From positions 1-12,333 of the forward strand of contig JAGYHM010000031.1 of NCBI GenBank assembly GCA_018457305.1: 12,333 nucleotides of DNA. Direction: 5' to 3'. Every line of letters begins with the position of its first letter. Position 1 is the stretch's first letter. Shown piece after piece: positions 1 to 7,229 of the stretch. Below the pieces are notes generated by a model. It made no database searches and had not been told where the DNA came from. It was given only the letters and a program-made list of their open reading frames with translations. Origin of the DNA: Fusobacterium sp. (GTDB lineage: Bacteria; Fusobacteriota; Fusobacteriia; Fusobacteriales; Fusobacteriaceae). The position numbers and the translations under genes are program-made.

Positions 1-2
1 AA

Positions 3-95
3 TTAAAAAAATTAGTGGAAGAAAAAGGATTTTTTAATTTATTTATGGAAAATCCACTTATGGAGTATATGATAGATGAAGAAATTTTTGAATGA
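3..95 (+). CDS. 3' end of an unidentified upstream gene (partial)
   Basis: An open frame enters from the left edge and ends at TGA 93-95, giving about 30 residues that finish MIDEEIFE. The tail is acidic with hydrophobic positions (EEKGFFNLF, NPLMEYM), which looks like the C-terminal helices of a soluble protein, but I do not recognise the family. It reads in the same direction as tlyA and ends about 150 bases before the preferred tlyA start, so the two may be co-transcribed. A block near 9-35 is repeated at about 121-146 in the following gap. Confidence 0.55.
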   Translation, partial: LKKLVEEKGFFNLFMENPLMEYMIDEEIFE

Positions 96-146
96 TAAAG
101 TAAACCCCGAAAACGAGAAATTAGAACATGAAGAAAAAGGATTTTT

Positions 147-246
147 AAGGCGAAGCCTTAAAGTGAAGTCGCCACCGCGACACATCAGCGAGCAGCGAAG
201 CGGGCGAGCCCAAAAATCAAATTATAATTTCCTTGGATACAAAAAA
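147..246. repeat. GC-rich palindromic repeat, left copy beside tlyA
   Basis: This GC-rich patch sits in an AT-rich background. It opens with a small perfect hairpin (AAGGC 147-151, GAA loop, GCCTT 155-159). Its right part, 187-246, is the inverted copy of 1007-1065: about 60 bp that differ at only a few positions, including a shared 24-bp GC-rich block (187-210) and a shared AT-rich flank (219-239). The block AGTGAAGTCGCC near 162-173 also resembles part of 1153-1170. The composition and hairpins suggest a dispersed non-coding repeat of the REP/MITE kind. It carries no coding signal of its own, although one frame stays open through it into tlyA. Confidence 0.75.
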
Positions 247-975
247 ATGAGATTGGATGAATTTTTAGTTGAAAATGAATATTTTGAAAATCTTGATACT
301 GCCAAAAGAAATATAATGGTCGGGAATGTAATTATCAACGAACAAAAAATTGATAAGGCTGGTGAGATAATTTCTTTGGCAAAAATAAAATCTGTTAGAA
401 TAAAGTCAAAGGATTTGCCCTATGTGAGTCGTGGTGGATTAAAACTTGAAAAAGTAATTAAAGATTTTAATTTAGATTTCACAGATAAAATTGTTTTAGA
501 TATTGGAGCTTCAACTGGTGGCTTCACAGATTGTGCTTTGCAAAATGGAGCAAAATTTGTTTATGCAGTTGATGTTGGGACTAATCAGTTGGATTGGAAA
601 TTGAGAACGAATAATAAAATTAAAAGTATTGAGAACAGACATATCAATGATTTAGAATTAGAAGAAATTGATAATGTTATTCCTGATATAATAGTTATGG
701 ATGTTTCTTTTATTTCTATAAAAAAAGTAATTGAGGGTATAGAAAAATTTATGAATGAAAATACTTTGGGAATTTTTTTGATTAAACCTCAATTTGAAGC
801 TGATAAAAAAGATATTGAAAAGGGTATAGTTAAAGATAGAGAAGTTCATAAAAAAATAGTTGAAGATATAAAATCTTATGTTGAAGAATATAAAATTTTT
901 ATGTTAAATTTAATTGAATCTCCAATTAAGGGAACAAAAGGAAATGTAGAATATTTAGCTTTATTTAAAAAATAA
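247..975 (+). CDS. tlyA: TlyA-family rRNA 2'-O-methyltransferase with S4 domain
   Basis: The protein (242 aa from ATG 247) starts with an S4 RNA-binding domain (residues 1-60, MRLDEFLV...) and continues as a Rossmann-fold FtsJ-like methyltransferase. Visible motifs are SRGGLKL (61-67), the SAM-binding loop LDIGASTGGFTD (84-95), AVDVG (107-111), MDVSFIS (151-157) and LIKPQFE (178-184). Lys66, Asp152, Lys180 and Glu235 fit the K-D-K-E set of 2'-O-methyltransferases. Family members methylate ribose 2'-OH groups of rRNA cytidines; the older name hemolysin A reflects reported haemolytic activity. I chose ATG 247 because family members begin at this S4 motif and have about this length. An in-frame ATG at 76 would add 57 residues encoded largely by the GC-rich repeat. 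The ribosome site before 247 is weak (TTGGA). Confidence 0.9.
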   Translation: MRLDEFLVENEYFENLDTAKRNIMVGNVIINEQKIDKAGEIISLAKIKSVRIKSKDLPYVSRGGLKLEKVIKDFNLDFTDKIVLDIGASTGGFTDCALQNGAKFVYAVDVGTNQLDWKLRTNNKIKSIENRHINDLELEEIDNVIPDIIVMDVSFISIKKVIEGIEKFMNENTLGIFLIKPQFEADKKDIEKGIVKDREVHKKIVEDIKSYVEEYKIFMLNLIESPIKGTKGNVEYLALFKK

Positions 976-983
976 AAAATTAT

Positions 984-1012
984 GGGGCTGTAAAAAAACA
1001 GTCCTATTTTTT
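984..1012 (+). terminator. Rho-independent terminator of tlyA
   Basis: GGGGCTGT (984-991) pairs with ACAGTCCT (998-1005), including two G-U pairs, across a six-A loop. An A and six T follow (1007-1012). It lies 8 bases after the tlyA stop. The stretch 960-1012, including the last codons (LFKK-stop), is nearly identical to 1792-1853 at the end of the toxin gene. Confidence 0.85.
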
Positions 1013-1142
1013 ATATCCAAGGAAATTATAATTTGACTTTTGGCTCGCCCGCTTCGCTGCTCGCTAGTTGCGACGGCGTGCCGTCGCCTCGCACTAAAAA
1101 TAAAAATAATTTTTGGGGTGTTGGGGGCGGAGCCCCCACGAG
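1013..1142. repeat. GC-rich palindromic repeat, copy between tlyA and the toxin-antitoxin pair
   Basis: The start of this region (to 1065) is the inverted copy of 187-246. Two hairpins follow: GCGACGGC (1070-1077) with GCCGTCGC (1080-1087), an 18-bp near-perfect palindrome, and TGGGGGC (1122-1128) with GCCCCCA (1132-1138). The part from about 1101 to 1139 resembles, in inverted orientation, the element at about 1902-1944 on the other side of the toxin-antitoxin genes. The reverse strand has an open frame here, but the symmetry explains it. I read it as a composite non-coding repeat. Confidence 0.7.
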
Positions 1143-1179
1143 AGTGGGCGACAGTGAAACGCAGTCGCCCACTTTTTTT
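1143..1179 (+). terminator. Strong rho-independent terminator within the GC-rich repeat
   Basis: AGTGGGCGAC (1143-1152) and GTCGCCCACT (1164-1173) form a perfect 10-bp stem with an 11-base loop, and the T run 1173-1179 follows. It reads on the + strand and lies just before the toxin-antitoxin promoter, so it would insulate that promoter from tlyA transcription. Confidence 0.8.
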
Positions 1180-1191
1180 ATATTATAATGC

Positions 1192-1220
1192 TTTACTTTT
1201 TTATTATAAAGAATTATAAT
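1192..1220 (+). promoter_or_regulatory. Promoter (and possible autoregulatory operator) of the toxin-antitoxin operon
   Basis: TTTACT (1192-1197) as -35, a 17-bp spacer and a perfect TATAAT (1215-1220) as -10 lie 34 bases before the antitoxin start. An 8-bp inverted repeat, TTATTATA (1201-1208) and TATAATAA (1231-1238), brackets the -10. It could be the operator bound by the ribbon-helix-helix antitoxin, as is usual in this family. AT-rich DNA makes such symmetry cheap, so the operator is only a suggestion. Confidence 0.6.
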
Positions 1221-1253
1221 ATTATTACAATATAATAAAAAGGAGTGATAATT

Positions 1254-1529
1254 GTGGCAAGCATTACATTCAAAACTGATGATAGCACAAAAGAACAATT
1301 TAATTTATTTTGTAATGAGACAGGTTTAAATATGTCGGTGGCTCTTAATATGTTTATGAAAGCAGTTTTAAAAGAAAAATGTATTCCTTTTGAAATAGGA
1401 GTTAAAAAACCTAATTTAGAAACTTTAATGGCAATAGAAGAAGCAGAAAGAATTGCAAAAGACCCTAATACAAAATCATATAAAAGTGTTGAAGTAGCTT
1501 TTAAAGATGTATTGGGAGAGGATTATTAA
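1254..1529 (+). CDS. RelB/DinJ-family antitoxin
   Basis: This 91-aa protein has an N-terminal ribbon-helix-helix domain (residues 1-45: the strand ASITFKTDD, then two helices around KEQFNLFCNETGLNMSVALN) and a charged C-terminal part that would wrap and neutralise the toxin. Family members are labile DNA-binding antitoxins that repress their own operon with the toxin as co-repressor. The start is GTG 1254, because AAAGGAG at 1239-1245 lies 8 bases upstream; an earlier in-frame GTG at 1245 overlaps that ribosome site. Its stop shares one base with the toxin ATG (TAATG), so translation is coupled. It has its own promoter and is separate from tlyA. Confidence 0.9.
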   Translation: MASITFKTDDSTKEQFNLFCNETGLNMSVALNMFMKAVLKEKCIPFEIGVKKPNLETLMAIEEAERIAKDPNTKSYKSVEVAFKDVLGEDY

Positions 1530-1807
1530 TGTTAAAATTAAAACTTACTAATAAATTTAAAAGAGATTTAAAACTTATAAAAAAACGAGGCTATGATATA
1601 AAAAAATTAGAAAAAATAATTACTAAACTTATGAATGAAGAAAAATTAGAAACTAAATATAAAGATCACGAACTAATAGGGAATTATAAAAATTATAGAG
1701 AATGTCATATTGAGTCTGATTGGTTATTGATTTATAAAATAATTGATGATGTTTTGGTGTTAACTCTTTCAAGAACTGGAACACATTCGGATTTATTTAA
1801 AAAATAA
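1529..1807 (+). CDS. YafQ/RelE-type mRNA interferase toxin
   Basis: The 92-aa protein has the full YafQ pattern: a basic N-terminal helix (FKRDLKLIKKRGYD), DHELIGNY (46-53), RECHIESDWLLIYK (57-70) and the C-terminal RTGTHSDLF (82-90). His47, His60, Asp64, His86 and Phe90 sit where YafQ-type ribosome-dependent endoribonucleases have their active-site residues, so the toxin looks intact. It would cleave translated mRNA on the ribosome when the antitoxin is degraded. It overlaps the antitoxin stop by one base. The last residues, LFKK, and the following terminator lie in a segment nearly identical to the 3' end of tlyA. Confidence 0.92.
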   Translation: MLKLKLTNKFKRDLKLIKKRGYDIKKLEKIITKLMNEEKLETKYKDHELIGNYKNYRECHIESDWLLIYKIIDDVLVLTLSRTGTHSDLFKK

Positions 1808-1816
1808 AAAAATTAT

Positions 1817-1853
1817 GGGGCTGTTAAAAATTTAAAAATAGTCCTATTTTTTT
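1817..1853 (+). terminator. Rho-independent terminator of the toxin-antitoxin operon
   Basis: GGGGCTGTT (1817-1825) pairs with AATAGTCCT (1837-1845) using some G-U pairs, followed by A and seven T (1847-1853). It is a sister copy of the tlyA terminator with a longer loop, and the match begins inside the coding ends at 960 and 1792. Confidence 0.82.
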
Positions 1854-1863
1854 ATATAAAATT

Positions 1864-1945
1864 CTTGGCTCGCCACGGGCAAAGCCCTGCTCGCCTTTTT
1901 GGGTGGGGCTAACGCCCCACCACCCCGATACAAAATAATTTTAAA
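1864..1945. repeat. GC-rich palindromic repeat after the toxin gene
   Basis: The element begins with TTGGCTCGCC, as the copy at 1040-1049 does. It contains the hairpin GGGC-AAA-GCCC (1877-1887) and a perfect 8-bp stem GGTGGGGC (1902-1909) with GCCCCACC (1914-1921). Its right half is an inverted relative of 1101-1139. It is non-coding and is the third GC-rich element in this region. Confidence 0.65.
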
Positions 1946-2144
1946 AGTTATCTAAATGAAAATAAAAATTGATTTTTATAGGAAGGCTGTACACTCCCTT
2001 GTCAAAGAATTTTATTTAAGAATTTTTTTTATTTTAAAAATATAACGAAGCAAATTTTTACGTAAAAAATACAAAACGTTTAAAAATCAAAAAAAAAAAA
2101 AAAAATAACTTGAGAAAAAAAAGTTTTAAAAATGAGCAAAGATA
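1946..2144. other. AT-rich gene-free spacer before the polysaccharide locus
   Basis: I see no gene here on either strand. Visible items are a small AT palindrome (1962-1979), the motif CTCCCTTGT (1994-2002) that recurs at 3658-3666 before the DUF1703 gene, a 14-bp perfect palindrome TTTTTACGTAAAAA (2055-2068) and a run of 17 A (2089-2105). The palindrome could be a regulator site, but nothing here identifies a regulator. Confidence 0.5.
2089..2105. repeat. Homopolymer of 17 A upstream of the locus promoter
   Basis: This is an uninterrupted run of 17 A. Its right end is 42 bases before the -10 at 2148, which places it just upstream of the polymerase footprint, where A-tracts can act as UP-like elements. 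Runs of this length are prone to slippage, so promoter strength might vary between cells. The background is A-rich, so the run may also be incidental. Confidence 0.7.
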
Positions 2145-2153
2145 TGGTATAAT
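2145..2153 (+). promoter_or_regulatory. Extended -10 promoter, likely start of the polysaccharide operon
   Basis: TGGTATAAT gives an extended -10 (TG, one base, then perfect TATAAT at 2148-2153). No good -35 lies at the usual spacing, which is common for extended -10 promoters. Transcription would start near 2160, leaving a leader of about 70 very A-rich bases before wzz. It is the only clear promoter I see for the genes to its right. Confidence 0.6.
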
Positions 2154-2228
2154 AAAATGCTGAATTGCTTGAAAAAAATTTAAAAAACAAATAAAAAAAA
2201 TTATAAATAAAAAAAATGGAGGAAGTAA

Positions 2229-3602
<1,374 letters not shown>

Positions 3603-3645
3603 AATATAAAAAAGGGGTCTACAAAAAGACAAGAAATATTTTTAG

Positions 3646-3665
3646 CAAGTGAGCATGCTCCCTTG
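3646..3665. promoter_or_regulatory. Imperfect palindrome between wzz and the DUF1703 gene, role unknown
   Basis: A 20-bp dyad with one mismatched pair is centred on the perfect 10-bp palindrome GAGCATGCTC (3651-3660), with CAAG and CTTG arms. As RNA it gives a short stem with a CAUG loop. No T run follows, so it is not a typical terminator; it may be an RNA-processing or protein-binding site. It lies in the 114-base gap before the DUF1703 gene. Its right half (CTCCCTTGT) matches 1994-2002. Confidence 0.4.
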
Positions 3666-3716
3666 TTAGAATTAAAATAAACTTGAGATATAAAAAATTG
3701 AAAGGAGGAGGCTTGC

Positions 3717-5357
3717 ATGAATAATAGAAAAAAACTTCCTATAGGAGTTACAGAATTTTCAAGTATTATAAAAGAAAACTATTATTATATTGATAAAACA
3801 AAAATGATAGAAGATTTATTTGCAGATGGAGCAGGAGTTACTTTATTCACGAGGCCAAGAAGATTTGGAAAAACTTTAAATATGTCTATGCTTAAATATT
3901 TTTTTGATATAGAAAATAAAGATAAAAATAAAGACTTATTTAAGGGATTGTATATAGAAAAATCTCCTTCTTTTAAAGAACAGGGACAATATCCAGTTAT
4001 TTATATTTCACTTAAAGATTTGAAAGAAAAAACTTGGGAAGAAATGAGTAGTAATATTTTAGGTTTACTTTCGGATGTTTTTAAAAATTCATTGTTCTTA
4101 TTAAAGGAATTAAATGAATTTGACTTGGAAATTTTTAGGAATATTGCAGGAAAAAAAGTAGAAATAACTGAAGTTAAAACTTCATTAAAATTCTTAACAG
4201 AACTTTTATATAAGTATTATTCAAAAAAAGTTATTATTTTGATAGATGAATACGACACAGCTTTAATTTCAGCTTATGAATATAAGTATTATGATGAAGC
4301 AATAAGTTTTTTCAGAACATTTTTTAGTTCTGCTTTAAAAGATAATGAGTACTTACAAATGGGAGTTATGACTGGAATATTAAGAGTAGCTAAAGAAGGA
4401 ATATTTTCAGGTTTAAATAATTTATTAGTAAGAACAGTATTAAACGAACATTACTCAACATATTTTGGATTAGTAGAAGAGGAAGTTCAAGAAATATTAA
4501 AATTCTATGACATGGATTATAAAATAAATGAAGTTAAAGAATGGTATAATGGTTATAAATTTGGTGGAACAGAGATATATAATCCTTGGTCTATTATAAA
4601 TTATATTTTAAATAAAAAATTAGAAGCCTATTGGATAGGAACTTCAGATAATATGCTTATTCATAATTTGTTAGAAAAGGCTGATGAAAATATTTTTAAT
4701 GATTTTAGAAAATTATTTGAGGGAAAAGAAATAGAAAAAACTTTAGATCCTAGTTTTAGTTTTAAAAATCTTAGAAATTCTCAAGAAGTTTGGCAGTTGT
4801 TAATTCATAGTGGATATTTAAAGACAGAAAAAGAATTAGAAAATAATAGATATATACTAAAAATACCTAACAAGGAAATTTATAGTTTTTTTGAAAAAGA
4901 TTTTATAAATAATTTTTTAGGTGGAGTAGATTTATTCAGAGAAATGCTAGATGCTTTGAAAAATGAAAATATAAGATTATTTGAAAATAAATTACAAAGT
5001 ATATTGGCAACTAATATAAGTTATTATGATGGAGCTAAAGAAGAAAAATATTATCATAATTTAGTATTAGGAATGATACTTTCTATGATGAATGAATACA
5101 TTATTAGTTCTAATGTTGAAAGTGGTTATGGTAGATATGATATAGCTATAGAGCCAAAAAATAAAAATAAGACAGCCTTTTTATTAGAATTTAAAGTGGC
5201 AGATACAGAAGATAAATTAGAACTTATGTGTGAAGAAGCATTGAAACAAATAGAAGAAAATGAATATGAGCTTACTTTAAAAAATAGAGGAATAACTAAG
5301 ATAATTAAGTTGGGAATAGCTTTTTATAAGAAGAAAGTGAAGATATTATTGAAATAA
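3717..5357 (+). CDS. DUF1703-type AAA-like ATPase with PD-(D/E)XK nuclease domain
   Basis: This 546-aa protein has the AAA-ATPase-like domain at the N-terminus: the opening LPIGVTEFSSII and YYYIDKT, a Walker A variant RPRRFGKT (46-53) and Walker B VIILIDEYD (172-180). A PD-(D/E)XK_9 nuclease-like domain lies at the C-terminus, with GYGRYDIAIEP (470-480, Asp475), LEFK (490-493, Glu491 and Lys493) and a trailing Gln511. Length and motifs match intact family members. The family often occurs in many copies per genome in anaerobes, and its biological role is not established; defence and mobile-element roles have been suggested. It has a very strong ribosome site (AAGGAGG 3702-3708). It lies between wzz and the sugar genes with no obvious pathway link, which suggests an accessory insertion. 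Confidence 0.88.
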   Translation: MNNRKKLPIGVTEFSSIIKENYYYIDKTKMIEDLFADGAGVTLFTRPRRFGKTLNMSMLKYFFDIENKDKNKDLFKGLYIEKSPSFKEQGQYPVIYISLKDLKEKTWEEMSSNILGLLSDVFKNSLFLLKELNEFDLEIFRNIAGKKVEITEVKTSLKFLTELLYKYYSKKVIILIDEYDTALISAYEYKYYDEAISFFRTFFSSALKDNEYLQMGVMTGILRVAKEGIFSGLNNLLVRTVLNEHYSTYFGLVEEEVQEILKFYDMDYKINEVKEWYNGYKFGGTEIYNPWSIINYILNKKLEAYWIGTSDNMLIHNLLEKADENIFNDFRKLFEGKEIEKTLDPSFSFKNLRNSQEVWQLLIHSGYLKTEKELENNRYILKIPNKEIYSFFEKDFINNFLGGVDLFREMLDALKNENIRLFENKLQSILATNISYYDGAKEEKYYHNLVLGMILSMMNEYIISSNVESGYGRYDIAIEPKNKNKTAFLLEFKVADTEDKLELMCEEALKQIEENEYELTLKNRGITKIIKLGIAFYKKKVKILLK

Positions 5358-5382
5358 AAAATAAAAAGAGGAAGTGCAGGAA

Positions 5383-7188
5383 ATGTGGAATTTGAATAGA
5401 AAAATTATAAAAATATTAATAGATGCATGCTTATTAAATTTTTCTATTATTTTAACTATATTTTTTAAGTATGATAAGGCTTTATTGGACGCTAATAATC
5501 TGAAAATAATGCTTGTGTATAACATTGTATTTATAATATTTTATTTACTATTGAAAATATATAATTCAAGTTGGAGATTTACAGGAATTTTTGAATTATT
5601 TCCTTTAATTAGCTTAGATTTATTAGTAAGTATATTCTCTTATGGTTTTATTAAAATTTTTGATTTAGATGTTAGAAAGACTTTAGTACTTGGAACTATG
5701 GGTTTATTCTTTGGCTTTCTTATTTTAATAAGATTTTTAGCTGTTTTAACAAGGATGAAAAACTTAATAAAAAGTTCAAAGGAAGATATTTTAGTTTATG
5801 GAGCAGGAGAAGCTGGTGTTTCGTTTGTTAAAGAAACTAGAATAAATAAAAATTTCTCATATAATGTGGTAGGTTTTATTGATGATGATAAAACAAAAAT
5901 AAATACAAAAGTTTATGGTTTAAAAGTTCTAGGTAATTTAGAAAACTTAAAAGAAATTTTAAAGAAAAAAGATGTAAATAAAATGATAATTTGTATGCCA
6001 TCTATCGGTAGAAATAGAACAAGAGAAATTTTAGAAGAAGTTAATCAGATAGAAAATTTAGAAGTTAAAATACTACCAAGTTTAGATGAGTTTATAGAAA
6101 ATAATCAATTGCTTTCTCAAGTTAGAAATGTAAAATTAGAAGATTTATTGGGTAGAGAAGAAATTAAAATTGACAGTAAAGAAGTTGTTAGCTTTATAGA
6201 AGGCAAAACAGTTTTCGTAACTGGTGGGGGAGGAAGCATAGGCTCTGAACTTATTAGACAAATTGCTAAATTTAATCCTAAAAAAATTATAAATATAGAA
6301 ATAAATGAAAATTCTTCTTATTTCTTAGAATTAGAAATTAAAAGACAGTATCCATATTTGGAAATCATTACTGAAATTACAAATGTTAGAGAAAAAGAAA
6401 AACTAGAATTTATTTTTGAAAAATATAAACCAAATATTTTATTTCACACTGCAGCTCATAAGCATGTACCTCTTATGGAGCATAACCCAGAAGAAGCAAT
6501 TAAAAATAATATTTTTGGAACTAAAAATATTGCAGAATGTTGTTTGAAATATAAAGTTGAAGAAGCAATTTTGATTTCAACAGATAAAGCAGTTAATCCC
6601 ACAAATATCATGGGAGCGACTAAAAGAGTTTGTGAAATGATATTCCAAAAAATTAGTGAAAAAGAAAGCTCAACTAAATTTTCAGCAGTTAGATTTGGAA
6701 ATGTTTTAGGAAGTAACGGCTCAGTTATACCTATATTTTCAAAACTTATAGAAGAAGGGAAAAACTTAACGTTGACCCATAAAGAGATAACAAGATATTT
6801 TATGACTATACCAGAAGCAGCTCAACTTGTAATTCAGGCTGGTACTTTTAGTAAAGGTGGAGAAATATTTATACTTGATATGGGAGAGCCAATTAAAATT
6901 TATGATTTGGCTAAGAATATGATTAAATTATCGGGAGCAGAAGTTAGTATAGATATAATAGGTTTAAGACCGGGAGAAAAATTGTATGAAGAACTTTTGT
7001 ATGATGTGAATTCTTCAACTAAAACTAAAAATAAAAAAATATTTATAACAAATATGGAAAATGAAAAATCTAATCTTGATATTGAAAATTACTATGAGAA
7101 ATTAGAAGATTTAGTTAAAAATAATGATAAGAAAAATATGAGAAAAATTTTAGCAGACATTATTGGGACTTTTAAGGGAGAAGTATAA
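5383..7188 (+). CDS. pglF: Membrane UDP-GlcNAc 4,6-dehydratase (PglF/WbpM/CapD type)
   Basis: This protein (601 aa from ATG 5383) has about four N-terminal membrane segments (residues 5-125), a first Rossmann domain with VYGAGEAG (138-145) and a catalytic SDR domain with TGGGGSIGS (280-288). The catalytic segment has STDK (399-402), Met410 in place of the usual SDR tyrosine, and Lys414, the arrangement found in long PglF/WbpM enzymes. These convert UDP-GlcNAc to UDP-2-acetamido-2,6-dideoxy-4-hexulose, the first step to bacillosamine and related amino sugars, at the inner face of the membrane. GAGG at 5368-5371 is 11 bases from ATG 5383 but only 2 from an alternative GTG 5374, so I prefer 5383. 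The aminotransferase, transferase and acyltransferase for the next steps follow directly. Confidence 0.88.
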   Translation: MWNLNRKIIKILIDACLLNFSIILTIFFKYDKALLDANNLKIMLVYNIVFIIFYLLLKIYNSSWRFTGIFELFPLISLDLLVSIFSYGFIKIFDLDVRKTLVLGTMGLFFGFLILIRFLAVLTRMKNLIKSSKEDILVYGAGEAGVSFVKETRINKNFSYNVVGFIDDDKTKINTKVYGLKVLGNLENLKEILKKKDVNKMIICMPSIGRNRTREILEEVNQIENLEVKILPSLDEFIENNQLLSQVRNVKLEDLLGREEIKIDSKEVVSFIEGKTVFVTGGGGSIGSELIRQIAKFNPKKIINIEINENSSYFLELEIKRQYPYLEIITEITNVREKEKLEFIFEKYKPNILFHTAAHKHVPLMEHNPEEAIKNNIFGTKNIAECCLKYKVEEAILISTDKAVNPTNIMGATKRVCEMIFQKISEKESSTKFSAVRFGNVLGSNGSVIPIFSKLIEEGKNLTLTHKEITRYFMTIPEAAQLVIQAGTFSKGGEIFILDMGEPIKIYDLAKNMIKLSGAEVSIDIIGLRPGEKLYEELLYDVNSSTKTKNKKIFITNMENEKSNLDIENYYEKLEDLVKNNDKKNMRKILADIIGTFKGEV

Positions 7189-7229
7189 TAATTTTACACA
7201 TATTAAATAACTTGTAAGGAGATAAAAAT

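Noticed and set aside
187..1065. Site-specific invertible switch around tlyA
   Set aside because: The inverted repeats are real, but no recombinase gene is in the window and inverting a housekeeping rRNA methyltransferase gene makes little sense as a programmed switch.
1245..1253. GTG 1245 as antitoxin start
   Set aside because: It overlaps the AAAGGAG ribosome site itself; GTG 1254 has proper spacing and gives the usual family N-terminus.
1026..1298. Reverse-strand open frame across the GC-rich region and antitoxin start
   Set aside because: The symmetric repeat and terminator hairpins explain it; it has no ribosome site, no recognisable domain and overlaps the toxin-antitoxin promoter.
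2055..2068. TTTTTACGTAAAAA palindrome as a defined operator
   Set aside because: It is a perfect 14-bp palindrome, but symmetric A/T-rich words arise easily in this background and no regulator is encoded nearby, so I list it only within the spacer.
3646..3665. Terminator after wzz
   Set aside because: The hairpin is short with a mismatch and has no following T run, so I expect read-through into the DUF1703 gene.
5374..5382. GTG 5374 as start of the large dehydratase
   Set aside because: Only two bases separate it from the GAGG site; ATG 5383 is better spaced, though the difference is just three residues.
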